In this document: piece by piece, positions 1 through 7,498 of the stretch
Layout: each line of letters starts with the position of its first letter
Position numbering within the stretch: position 1 is the stretch's first letter
NCBI RefSeq assembly: GCF_003945385.1
Contig: NZ_AP018920.1
Span: forward strand, 372,001 to 436,000
Length of the DNA stretch: 64,000 nt
Direction: 5' to 3'
Source: Pseudonocardia autotrophica
Lineage (GTDB): Bacteria; Actinomycetota; Actinomycetes; Mycobacteriales; Pseudonocardiaceae
Program-made: the position numbers and the translations under genes
The notes under the pieces: model-generated
Seen by the model: the letters and a program-made list of their open reading frames with translations, nothing else
What the model was told of the DNA's origin: nothing
Database searches by the model: none

Positions 1-596
1 CCTGCCCCGACCGAGGCGAGCACGGCCGCGAACAGGTGCGGCAGGTGCGAGATCCGGGCGACCGCGATGTCGTGCTCGTCGACCGCGGCCGGGACCACCC
101 GCGAACCGCAGGCCCAGGCCAGCTCGGCGACGTCGCGCCAGACACCGAGGTCCAGGCCGTCGTCCGCGGCGACCACCCAGGCGGCCTCGTCGAACAGGTC
201 CGGATCGCCTGCCGCCCAGCCGGACTCCGCGGTCCCCGCCATCGGGTGACCGCCCACGTAGCGGGTGCGGGGCGCGAACTCGGCGACGGCGTCGGCGACC
301 GCGACCTTCACGCTGACCGCGTCGGTGAGCCGGCAGGTCGGGGCGATCGCGTCGATCCTGCGCAGCACCGGTTCGAGCGCGGTCAACGGGACCGCGACGA
401 CGACCAGCGCGTCGGCATCGGCCGCCCGGGACAGCGCGGCGTCGGCGTCGGTGGTGACGTCGAAGCCGTCCGCGACGGCCGCCGCGGCGGTGGCCTCGGA
501 GGCCGCGGTGCCCCAGACGTCGCGACCGGCGCGCGCCGCGGCGCGCATCAGCGACCCGCCGATCAGTCCGGTCCCCAGCACGCACACCGCTCGCAT
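1..596 (-). CDS. tyrA: Prephenate dehydrogenase, 3' end cut by window edge
   Basis: Prephenate dehydrogenase converts prephenate to 4-hydroxyphenylpyruvate with NAD(P) in tyrosine synthesis. The reading frame from ATG 596 begins MRAVCVLGTGLIGGSL, the GxGLIGGS dinucleotide-binding motif of the family. The conserved GGHPMAGTAESG segment follows around residues 115-126. About 198 residues are present and the C-terminal helical domain lies outside the window. The gene is on the same strand as the ASCH-like gene at 678-1325, which lies upstream of it with an 81-bp gap. The plus-strand frames over this interval are shadows. Family assignment is firm; whether NAD or NADP is used cannot be told. Confidence 0.9.
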   Translation of the reverse strand, partial: MRAVCVLGTGLIGGSLMRAAARAGRDVWGTAASEATAAAAVADGFDVTTDADAALSRAADADALVVVAVPLTALEPVLRRIDAIAPTCRLTDAVSVKVAVADAVAEFAPRTRYVGGHPMAGTAESGWAAGDPDLFDEAAWVVAADDGLDLGVWRDVAELAWACGSRVVPAAVDEHDIAVARISHLPHLFAAVLASVGA

Positions 597-677
597 GCCG
601 ACCGAGCGTAGTGACCCGCACCGCCGTCGCTCTGTGCACCTCGGCGCAGCGTGCCGGCGTCCCAGCCGGGGCGCCGC

Positions 678-1325
678 TCACCCCGCCCCGGCGTCCGCCG
701 ATCCGGGGCCGGTCGCCTCGCCCGGGGCAGTGGATCGGTGAGTGGAGCGGTCCCCGGTGTCCCGGTAGGCGACGCCGCGCGGGGAGAGCCGGTAACCGAC
801 CTCCAGGCTCTCGGTGAGTCCCAGGTTCTTCAGCTTGCGCACGTCGAGCTTGAACGGGTCGCGCTCGCGCCCCAGCAGGTCCGCCAGCTCGGCGGCCCGA
901 CGGCCCGGGTGCTCCGCGATCACGTGCAAGGTGGCGCGGGTCCACGGCCCGCTCCGGCTCGCCCGGTCGAGCCGGTCCAGGCGGGCGGTGATCGCGGCCC
1001 GGTCGTCGCCGGAGAGCACGTCGTCGCGGGACAGGGCGGTGCGCGGGTCGGGTCCGCCCGGGCGCAGGTCGATCCGGAAGACGGGGTCCGCGGCGGTCCC
1101 GCGGAACGCCCGGCGGAGCGCGTCGGCCGAGGCGGCCCCGGCAGCGACGGCGTCCGCGTCGGTGATCGTCGCCGGGTCGATCTCGGTCACCGCGACGATC
1201 GCGAGGACACCGGCCGCGGTGCGTTGCGTCGCCCCGGCCCGCACCCGGGGGCGGGCCCACCGCCGGTAGGCCCGGTCCACCGAGCCGTCGACGACGCCCC
1301 GGGCCACGGCCACCGGGACCATCAT
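678..1325 (-). CDS. ASCH-like N-terminal domain with winged-helix-like C-terminus, hypothetical
   Basis: A 215-residue protein whose start ATG (1325) overlaps the stop of the amidase gene (ATGA), so the two are translationally coupled. The N-terminal half (residues 1-110) looks like a small beta-rich ASCH/PUA-type fold: a basic N-terminus, then hydrophobic strands and a region with ITDADAVAAG. The C-terminal half (about residues 130-190) resembles a winged helix, with an AAELADLLGRERDPFKLDVRKLKNLG stretch and then a wing-like YRLSPRGVAYRDTG. ASCH proteins are thought to bind RNA or modified nucleotides, but no substrate can be named. The last 20 residues are low-complexity. The assignment rests on overall pattern, not on a diagnostic catalytic motif. 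Confidence 0.55.
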   Translation of the reverse strand: MMVPVAVARGVVDGSVDRAYRRWARPRVRAGATQRTAAGVLAIVAVTEIDPATITDADAVAAGAASADALRRAFRGTAADPVFRIDLRPGGPDPRTALSRDDVLSGDDRAAITARLDRLDRASRSGPWTRATLHVIAEHPGRRAAELADLLGRERDPFKLDVRKLKNLGLTESLEVGYRLSPRGVAYRDTGDRSTHRSTAPGEATGPGSADAGAG

Positions 1326-2629
1326 CGGAGCGCCCGCTCGAGCGCACCGGCCAGCCCGAGCAGCTCGGCCTCGCCGACGGTCACCCCGACCAGCTGGATC
1401 CCCGCGGGCAGGCCCGGCACCGGCACCGGCAGGGCCACGACCGGGAGGTCGGTCAGGTTGAACGGCGAGGTCGTCTCCAGCAGCGACGGCCGCACCGCGA
1501 CGTCGCCGGCCGGGGTGGGCACGGTGTCCGCGCCGATCGGGGTGGCACGCAGCCGGGTGGTGGGGCAGACCAGCACGTCGGCGCGGCCGCGCAGGTGCTC
1601 CACCAGCGCCGACGCGAGCCGGCGACGGGCGCGGCGGGCGTCGACGTAGGTGTGGGCCGGGGCCTCCGCGTGCGGGGCGAGGCGCTGCGCGGTGGCGGTC
1701 TGGTACTCGTCGCGCCGCGTGGCGTACCAGTCCCGATGGGTCGCGTAGGCCTCCGCGCCGGTGATCACCGGATAGGTCGCGGCCAGCTCGGCGACCCCCG
1801 GTGTGTCCACCTCGGACACGGTGTGATCGAGGCCGGCCAGCGCGTCGGCGGCCGTCCGGACGGCGTCGGCGAGCACCGGTTCGTGCGGGCGCCACCAGCC
1901 GCCCCCGGCGATCCCGACCCGGACGGCGCCGGGATTGGCGGGGCCCGGCCCGCCCAGTGCCGCCCGGGCTACGGCCAGCGACGCGGCGTCCGTGGCCAGC
2001 AGCCCGACCGTGTCGAACGACTCGGCGAGCGGGAAGACCCCGGCGCCGGGGATCGCGCCGCGCCGCGGCTTCAGCCCGGCGACCCCGCACAACGCGGCCG
2101 GGGTCCGCACGCTCGCACCGGTGTCGGTGCCCACCGCCAGGGGGAGGTGTCCGGCCGCGACCGCCGCCGCCGACCCCGACGACGACCCGCCGGTGATGCG
2201 GGACAGGTCGTGCGGGTTGCGGCACGGCCCGGTCGCCGCGGTGTCCCCGACCGGGCCGTAGGCGAACTCGTGCGTGTGCAGCTTCCCGACGACGACGGCC
2301 CCGGCCGCACGCAGCAACGCGACCACCGCGGCATCGGCGGCCGCCGGCGGGGCATCGGCGAGCAGCCGCGACCCGCAGCGGGTCGGCAGCCCGGCCACGT
2401 CGATGAGGTCCTTGATCCCGACCGCGACGCCGTGCAGCGGGCCCATCCGCTCACCGCGGGCCGCGGACGCCGTCAGCTCGGCGGCCCGCTCGCGCGCCCG
2501 GTCGGCGTCGAGGGTGATCACGCAGCCGGTCTCGTCGCGCTCCAGCCGGGCCAGGACGTCGTCGACGTGGTCGGTGGGGGAGAGCTCCCCCGAGGTCAGG
2601 GCACGCAGCAGGGCGGGGAGCGGCAGCAC
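1322..2629 (-). CDS. Amidase-signature family amidase
   Basis: A 435-residue amidase-signature enzyme that hydrolyses carboxylic amides to acid plus ammonia; the natural amide is unknown. The Ser-cisSer-Lys catalytic set is visible: Lys73 in GIKDLID, the GGSSSGSAAAVAAG glycine/serine loop at 147-160 carrying the cis-Ser, and the nucleophile Ser173 in GTDTGASVRTPA. The length is typical for the family. It starts at GTG 2629 and is coupled by 4 bp to the ASCH-like gene. It is flanked by an MHS-type carboxylate transporter and, further on, an M20D amidohydrolase, so amide uptake and hydrolysis may be linked locally. That link is inference. GatA is unlikely because no gatB/gatC lie nearby. Confidence 0.85.
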   Translation of the reverse strand: MLPLPALLRALTSGELSPTDHVDDVLARLERDETGCVITLDADRARERAAELTASAARGERMGPLHGVAVGIKDLIDVAGLPTRCGSRLLADAPPAAADAAVVALLRAAGAVVVGKLHTHEFAYGPVGDTAATGPCRNPHDLSRITGGSSSGSAAAVAAGHLPLAVGTDTGASVRTPAALCGVAGLKPRRGAIPGAGVFPLAESFDTVGLLATDAASLAVARAALGGPGPANPGAVRVGIAGGGWWRPHEPVLADAVRTAADALAGLDHTVSEVDTPGVAELAATYPVITGAEAYATHRDWYATRRDEYQTATAQRLAPHAEAPAHTYVDARRARRRLASALVEHLRGRADVLVCPTTRLRATPIGADTVPTPAGDVAVRPSLLETTSPFNLTDLPVVALPVPVPGLPAGIQLVGVTVGEAELLGLAGALERALR

Positions 2630-2671
2630 GGACTCCAGCGTGCCGTTCCCCGCCCGGTGCGGACAAGCTCC

Positions 2672-4069
2672 TCAGCGCGCGGCGCGGGCCAGCTCGCGTG
2701 CCTCCTCCGGGCTCGACGCCGAGGGCTGCGACCCGCGCAGCGGGCGCCCGTTCGTCTCCGGCAGGAACCACAGGGTGATCACGCCGACGACCCCGGCGCC
2801 GATCAGGTAGTAGCCCGGCCACAGCAGGTCCCCGGTGGCCAGCACGAGTGCGCTCATCACCAGCGACACGGTCCCGGCGAACGCGGACACGAAGATGTTG
2901 AACGCGATCGAGAGCCCGCCGTAGCGGATCTCGGTCGGGAACACGGCGGGCAGTGTCGACGGGCCGGTCGCCGAGAAGCAGATCAGGATCCCGCCCATCA
3001 GCACCAGGCCGAGCAGGACGGTCGGCACCGACCCGGTCCGCAGCAGCAGGATCATCGGGATGCCCAGCACGATCAGGCCGCCCGCACCCACCCACATGAT
3101 CGGCTTGCGGCCGATCCGGTCGGACAGCCGCCCCAGGAACGGAATGACGAGCACAGCCACCCACAACACCGCGATCTGCAGCCAGGCCGAGGTCTGCGAG
3201 TCGATCGCCGTCCCGCCGTTGGCGGCGACGTCGCTCTCCAGGTAGGTCGGCATGTAACTGGTCAGCATGTAGTTCGTGACGTTCCAGGCGACCACGATCC
3301 CGCCGACCATCACGAACGTCGGCAGATACCTGGTGAAGATCAGCCGGAGGCCGTCGCGCACCTCGGTGCCCTCCCGCTCCTCGGACTGCGACAGCAGCGT
3401 CTGGAACGCCGGCGTCTCCTCCAGCCGCACCCGCAGGTAGACCCCGACGATGCCCAGCGGCAGCGCGACGAAGAACGGGATCCGCCAGCCCCAGCTCGAC
3501 ATGAACTCCTCGCTGAACACCAGCGGGAGCACCGAGGCGATGGTGGCGCCGAAGGCGTAGCCGATGAACGTCCCCAGCTCGAGGAAGCTGCCGAAGTACC
3601 CGCGCCGGCGGTCCGGGCTGTACTCGGCGATGAAGGTCATCGCACCCGCGTACTCGCCGCCGGTGGAGAAGCCCTGCACCACCCGGGCCGCGACCAACAG
3701 GATCGGCGCGGCGATACCGATCGTCGCGTACGACGGGATCAGTCCGATCAGGAACGTCCCGAACGCCATCATGATCACGGTGATGGACAGGACCTTGGTC
3801 CGGCCGATCCGGTCACCCAGCGGTCCGAAGAACAACCCGCCCAACGGCCGGAAGAAGAAGGCGACGGCGAACGTCGCGAACACCGCGACCTGGGCCAGCG
3901 GTCCGGGCGGAAAGAACTGTGCCTCGATCGTCGTCGCCAGATAGCCGTACACCCCGAAGTCGAACCATTCGGTGATGTTTCCGACTGCTGCTGCGGCGAC
4001 CGCTCGTCGCATGGTTGCCGGATCGGTCACCGTGACGCCTTCGGGCGTCCCACCTGCGTCCACGTCCAC
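2672..4069 (-). CDS. MHS-family (ProP/ShiA-like) MFS transporter
   Basis: A twelve-helix major facilitator of the metabolite:H+ symporter family (ProP, KgtP, ShiA relatives). These import carboxylates, betaines or similar solutes with protons. Family marks are NITEWFDFGVYGYLA near the N-terminus, the loop 2-3 motif GDRIGRTK, GFSTGGEYAGA in helix 4, the segment AEYSPDRRRGYFGS, and the second-half GRLSDRIGRKP. A longer frame begins at a TTG at 4102. I prefer GTG 4069 because AGGGGG sits 6 bases upstream and the protein then starts just before the first helix. The gene is divergent from a 40-aa membrane protein. The substrate is not predictable. Confidence 0.85.
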   Translation of the reverse strand: MDVDAGGTPEGVTVTDPATMRRAVAAAAVGNITEWFDFGVYGYLATTIEAQFFPPGPLAQVAVFATFAVAFFFRPLGGLFFGPLGDRIGRTKVLSITVIMMAFGTFLIGLIPSYATIGIAAPILLVAARVVQGFSTGGEYAGAMTFIAEYSPDRRRGYFGSFLELGTFIGYAFGATIASVLPLVFSEEFMSSWGWRIPFFVALPLGIVGVYLRVRLEETPAFQTLLSQSEEREGTEVRDGLRLIFTRYLPTFVMVGGIVVAWNVTNYMLTSYMPTYLESDVAANGGTAIDSQTSAWLQIAVLWVAVLVIPFLGRLSDRIGRKPIMWVGAGGLIVLGIPMILLLRTGSVPTVLLGLVLMGGILICFSATGPSTLPAVFPTEIRYGGLSIAFNIFVSAFAGTVSLVMSALVLATGDLLWPGYYLIGAGVVGVITLWFLPETNGRPLRGSQPSASSPEEARELARAAR

Positions 4070-4389
4070 GTCGATCCCCCTGACGGCATCGTCCCGACTC
4101 AATCGTTTCGTAACGTAACTGTCGGTCCATGACGATGTGTCCGATTTATTCGATGGTCGTGAAAAACGTTAGGCGAACAAGGCCGGAGTCGCCGGGCGGG
4201 GCGCTGTCCGGCTTGTGGCGCGAATCATCTGATCGGCATTTCCCGGGCCCGGGACAGCGAGTGTCACGCGTGGGATCGTCGCCGATGGGCGCAGACGGCG
4301 TCGTGGATTCGCAAGCGCCGTCGCACCGCCCGGGTCATCCGGACCCGGACCGCGGTCGCGGCGCGTGCCCGTCGTGAGGAGGAGCCGTC

Positions 4390-4512
4390 ATGGCGACCGT
4401 GTTCATGTCGATCGTTGCGAGTGCGGGAGTGGGCCTGGCGGTGACCTCCGCCCTGGCCGCATACGCGCAGCGGAACTGGAAGGGCTCGCGCCGCGGCACC
4501 GGGGCGGTCTGA
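4390..4512 (+). CDS. 40-aa single-pass membrane protein
   Basis: An ATG at 4390 preceded by a strong GAGGAGG ribosome site opens a 40-codon frame ending in TGA at 4510-4512. The product begins MATVFMSIVASAGVGLAVTS, has one hydrophobic segment (about residues 4-24), and a basic tail containing WKGSRRGTGAV. It is too short for most gene callers. It is divergent from the MHS transporter gene, with about 320 bp of shared upstream DNA. Short hydrophobic partner subunits are known for several MFS and other secondary transporters, which makes a partner role possible, but no homology to a named small-subunit family can be shown here. The strong SD and clean frame support it being real. Confidence 0.55.
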   Translation: MATVFMSIVASAGVGLAVTSALAAYAQRNWKGSRRGTGAV

Positions 4513-4672
4513 ACCGCACCCGTCCGGGTGATCGCGATGCCGACGTCCCCGGACTCCGGGCCCGGAGGCGCCCGGGGCGTCGACCGCCGCGCGGACCATG
4601 CCAGCCCGGATGTCGTCGGAAAGCTCGTCGTCGAGGCCGGACGGTGACCGGACCTTCCGGTGACGCCCCGGC

Positions 4673-5884
4673 TCAGGTGAGCGCGGCGAGCGCGAGACCC
4701 GCGTAGACCGCGACCCCCGCGGGGAACGCGGCCTCGTCGAACACCACCCGGTTCGAATGGTTCGGCGGTGCCGTCGCCGGGTCCGTCCCCGGTGGACGGG
4801 CGCCCAGGAACGCCAGCGCGCCCGGGACCCGGTCCAGCACGTAGGAGAAGTCCTCGGCGCCCATCAGCGGGTTCACCATCGGCACGCAGGCGTCGTCGCC
4901 GAGCACCCGCTCGCCGACCCGGACCAGCGCCGCGGTCGCCGGGCCGTCGTTCACCGTGACCGGGTAGCCGCGCACGATCCGCACCTCGGCGGTGCAGCCG
5001 TGGGCGAGCGCGATGTGCCGGCAGTGCTGCTCGATCTCGGTGTGCAGCAACGCCCGCACCGGCTCGGACAGCGTCCGCAGGGTGCCGGTCAGCTCGGCCG
5101 TCTCGGGGATGATGTTGTCGGTCGTCCCGGCCTGGATCCGGGCCACGGTGAGCACCGCCGCGTCGTGCGGGCCGACCCGGCGGGTGAGCATCGTCTGCAG
5201 CCCGCCGACCATCGCCGCTGCCGCCGGGACCGGATCGCAGGCGTCCTGCGGTGCCGACGCGTGTCCGCCCCGGCCGGTCACCGTGACCGTCAGGACGTCG
5301 GCCGCGGCCATGATCGGCCCCGGCCGATGGTGCAGCTCCCCGCTGGGGACGGTCGAGGAGATGTGCAGGGCGTAGGCGAGCGCCGGATCGTCGTCGAGCA
5401 GCCCGTCGTCGATCATGTGCCGGGCCCCGTGGAATCCCTCCTCGCCCGGCTGGAACATCAGCAGCACCCGGCCGGCGATCCGGTCCCGGTGCCCGGCCAG
5501 CAGGCGCGCCGCCGACGCCAGCATCGCGGTGTGCGTGTCGTGCCCGCAGGCGTGCATCGCGCCGTCGGTCCCGGAGCTGAAGTCGAGACCGGTGTCCTCC
5601 TGCAGCGGCAGCGCGTCCATGTCACCGCGCAGCAGCACGGTCGGCCCCGGTCGCGCACCCTCCAGGACGGCGACCACCGAGCTGCACGACCGGCCGGTCC
5701 GCACCGACACCGGCAGGTCCTGCAGCGACCGCAGGACGGCGTCGCGGGTGCGCGGCAGATCGAGGCCCAGCTCGGGGGCCCGGTGCAGCTCGCGGCGCAG
5801 TGCGACGGTCCGCGGCTGCAGCGCGCGGGCCCGGGCGAGCAGCCCGTCGGGCAGGTGGGACACCGACGCAGGGGTGATGGACAT
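4673..5884 (-). CDS. M20D-family amidohydrolase (hippurate hydrolase-like)
   Basis: A dinuclear metal-dependent aminoacylase/hippuricase-like enzyme of about 403 residues that cleaves N-acyl amino acids or related amides. Visible family marks, numbered from ATG 5884, are LLRGDMDALPLQE (85-97), the metal ligands in HACGHDTH (Cys113, His115), the catalytic GEEG at 147-150, ALHIS near 174, the dimerisation GRGGHASAP segment, and MGAEDFSYV near the C-terminus. A frame extension to 5941 adds 19 unlikely residues, so the internal ATG is used; no strong SD is seen. It stands alone, upstream of and divergent from the tadA pair. The preferred acyl and amino groups are unknown. Confidence 0.85.
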   Translation of the reverse strand: MSITPASVSHLPDGLLARARALQPRTVALRRELHRAPELGLDLPRTRDAVLRSLQDLPVSVRTGRSCSSVVAVLEGARPGPTVLLRGDMDALPLQEDTGLDFSSGTDGAMHACGHDTHTAMLASAARLLAGHRDRIAGRVLLMFQPGEEGFHGARHMIDDGLLDDDPALAYALHISSTVPSGELHHRPGPIMAAADVLTVTVTGRGGHASAPQDACDPVPAAAAMVGGLQTMLTRRVGPHDAAVLTVARIQAGTTDNIIPETAELTGTLRTLSEPVRALLHTEIEQHCRHIALAHGCTAEVRIVRGYPVTVNDGPATAALVRVGERVLGDDACVPMVNPLMGAEDFSYVLDRVPGALAFLGARPPGTDPATAPPNHSNRVVFDEAAFPAGVAVYAGLALAALT

Positions 5885-5995
5885 GGACCGATCGTCGTCC
5901 ACCGTCGTCCGTCGGGCGACCCACCGGACCGATGTGACCACGCATACCTGGTCGTGGCGTGGCTCACACGCCGTTCGGGACGTACCGTTGCCATC

Positions 5996-6511
5996 GTGCC
6001 CACCCAGAGCGTCGAGGCAGCCCCGGACACCCGTGGCGCCGCCCTGCCCGGATTCGCGGTCGCCGCGATCCGCGAGGAGGGGCGGTGGCGCTGTGTCCGG
6101 CTCGATGCCGAGGCGCTCGTCGACCTCGACGCTGCGATCACCGCGCTGCGCGCGCAGCGGTCCACCGGGGCGGTGCTCGGGCTGCTCGACGTCGACGACG
6201 AGTTCTTCGTCCTGCTGCGCCCGTCGGCGGGCGGGGTGCGGCTGCTGATCTCCGACGCGGTCGCCGCGCTGGACTACGACGTCGCGGCCGATGTCCTCGA
6301 TCTGTTGCGCGTCGAGCTCCCGCCGGACGACGACGCCCTCGACGACCCCTGGCCGGAGGGCGATCTCGGGATCCTGGCCGATCTCGGCCTGCCCGCCGAC
6401 GAGCTGGAGGTCCTGGTCTCCGACCTGGAGCTCTACCCGGACGAGCAGCTCGACACGATCGCCCGCCGCTGCGGCTTCGCCGGCCAGCTGGACGAGCTCG
6501 TCAACTCCTGA
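5996..6511 (+). CDS. tRNA adenosine deaminase-associated protein
   Basis: An acidic protein of 171 residues starting at GTG 5996. It matches the actinobacterial family that lies directly upstream of tadA. Visible features are GFAVAAIREEGRWR near the N-terminus, a middle segment LLISDAVAALDYDVAADVL, and an acidic C-terminal half. The tail LDTIARRCGFAGQLDELVNS is typical of this family. Its biochemical role is not established; the name comes only from its conserved position. The stop at 6511 is separated from the GTG start of tadA by two bases, so the two genes are almost certainly co-transcribed. A chaperone or accessory role for TadA is a guess. Confidence 0.8.
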   Translation: MPTQSVEAAPDTRGAALPGFAVAAIREEGRWRCVRLDAEALVDLDAAITALRAQRSTGAVLGLLDVDDEFFVLLRPSAGGVRLLISDAVAALDYDVAADVLDLLRVELPPDDDALDDPWPEGDLGILADLGLPADELEVLVSDLELYPDEQLDTIARRCGFAGQLDELVNS

Positions 6512-6513
6512 GC

Positions 6514-6975
6514 GTGTTCCGCCCCGCCGACGAGGCCGCGGTGGCCCGCGCGCTCCGGGTGGCGCAGGAGGCGACGGCGACCGGCGATGTCCCGATCGGC
6601 GCGGTCGTGCTCGCCGCCGACGGCTCCGAGCTGGCCACCGCGTGCAACGCCCGTGAGGCGCTCGGCGACCCCACCGCGCACGCCGAGGTGCTCGCGCTGC
6701 GCGCCGCCGCCCGGGTCGTCGGCAGCTGGCGGCTCACCGGCGCGACACTCGCGGTGACCGTCGAACCGTGCACGATGTGCGCCGGCGCGATCGGGCTCGC
6801 CCGGGTGGAGCGGGTGGTGTTCGGCGCCTGGGAGCCGAAGACGGGCGCCGCCGGCTCGCTGTGGGACGTCCTGCGGGACCGCAGACTGACCCACCGTCCC
6901 GAGGTCGTCGGCGGGGTCCGCGAGCGCGAGGCGGCGGCTCTGCTCGAGTCGTTCTTCGCCGATCACCGCGGCTGA
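6514..6975 (+). CDS. tadA: tRNA-specific adenosine deaminase
   Basis: TadA deaminates adenosine 34 of tRNA-Arg(ACG) to inosine, which lets one tRNA read CGU, CGC and CGA. The 153-residue frame carries the zinc-dependent deaminase signature: His56-Ala57-Glu58 in PTAHAEVLAL and the PCTMC zinc ligands (Cys86, Cys89) in VEPCTMCAGA. Length fits the family. The GTG at 6514 is the first in-frame start after the stop of the partner gene two bases upstream. The tRNA-Ser(CGA) gene follows 44 bp downstream. The function is well established for proteins with this signature; guanine deaminase is unlikely given the arrangement. Confidence 0.93.
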   Translation: MFRPADEAAVARALRVAQEATATGDVPIGAVVLAADGSELATACNAREALGDPTAHAEVLALRAAARVVGSWRLTGATLAVTVEPCTMCAGAIGLARVERVVFGAWEPKTGAAGSLWDVLRDRRLTHRPEVVGGVREREAAALLESFFADHRG

Positions 6976-7019
6976 CCCCCCGCCCGTTCTGCGCGAGACC
7001 GTCTAGTAGCCTTCTCGGC

Positions 7020-7105
7020 GGTAGCGTGTCCGAGCGGCCGAAGGAGCGCGCCTCGAAAGCGCGTGAGGTTCATAGCCTCCGTGGGTTCAAATCCCACCGC
7101 TACCG
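7020..7105 (+). tRNA. tRNA-Ser (anticodon CGA)
   Basis: A class II tRNA of 86 nt. The 7-bp acceptor stem pairs GGTAGCG (7020-7026) with CGCTACC (7098-7104), followed by discriminator G at 7105. A 5-bp anticodon stem CGCGC/GCGCG flanks the loop CTCGAAA, giving anticodon CGA for codon UCG. The T arm is GTGGG-TTCAAAT-CCCAC (7081-7097), and a long variable arm, as in serine tRNAs, lies before it. CCA is not encoded. It is followed directly by a strong terminator hairpin. Confidence 0.95.
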
Positions 7106-7110
7106 CTGGT

Positions 7111-7149
7111 CGAAGGGCCGGATCTCCGAGTCGGAGATCCGGCCCTTCG
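7111..7149 (+). terminator. Rho-independent-type terminator of tRNA-Ser
   Basis: A perfect 19-bp inverted repeat (arms 7111-7129 and 7131-7149, one base between) starts five bases after the tRNA. It would form a very stable hairpin with a small loop. There is no long T-run, as is common in high-GC actinobacteria. It marks the end of the tadA/tRNA transcript. Confidence 0.75.
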
Positions 7150-7210
7150 TCGGATGCGCGCCACCCTGCAGCCGCACGCGGCGCGCCCGGCTGCGGCCGC
7201 CCCGCCGTCC

Positions 7211-7277
7211 GTTCGCACGGGTTTGCCGCGTTCGCACGGGATCGGATCCCGTGCGAACGAGTCGAACCCGTGCGAGC
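7211..7277. repeat. 67-bp nested palindromic element, copy A
   Basis: Four alternating-orientation copies of the word GTTCGCACGGG or its complement lie within 67 bp. The inner pair forms an almost uninterrupted palindrome (GTTCGCACGGGAT/ATCCCGTGCGAAC), and the outer pair (GTTCGCACGGGTT and AACCCGTGCGAGC) forms a second, enclosing one. A second copy lies at 7384-7450. The element sits in the 393-bp gene-free stretch 7106-7498 between the tRNA terminator and the end of the acyl-CoA ligase gene. The structure resembles REP/BIME-type extragenic palindromes. I saw no further copy in this window. Confidence 0.7.
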
Positions 7278-7383
7278 TTCGATCCGAGGTCCGGAGCCTC
7301 GCGCCGGCCTCATCCCGGCGCCGCGATGTGGCACGGGCCGAGCGGTCCGGCCGCGCCTCGGCCGCGTGCGCCCGCCCGCCACG

Positions 7384-7450
7384 GTTCGCACGGGTTCGTC
7401 GCATCCGCATGGGATCCGATCCCGTGCGAACGAGCCGAACCCATGCGAAC
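7384..7450. repeat. 67-bp nested palindromic element, copy B
   Basis: Second copy of the nested palindrome at 7211-7277, same orientation and same length. Its differences are mostly single substitutions, some of them paired in the arms (for example the ATCCGCATGGG arm). Both copies keep the central CCCGTGCGAACGAG and the outer GTTCGCACGGGTT arm. The 106 bp between the two copies shows no coding signal. The gene-free interval ends at 7498. Confidence 0.7.
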
Positions 7451-7498
7451 ACGAGCCGAGGCGCCGCAGCCCCAGCGGAGGGCGCGGCGGCGCCGCGG

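Noticed and set aside
1595..4132. 845-codon plus-strand frame
   Set aside because: Antisense to the amidase and MHS transporter genes; no recognisable domain.
7211..7450. CRISPR array
   Set aside because: Only two units, internally palindromic, with a 106-bp spacer. There are no cas genes and no regular repeat-spacer pattern.
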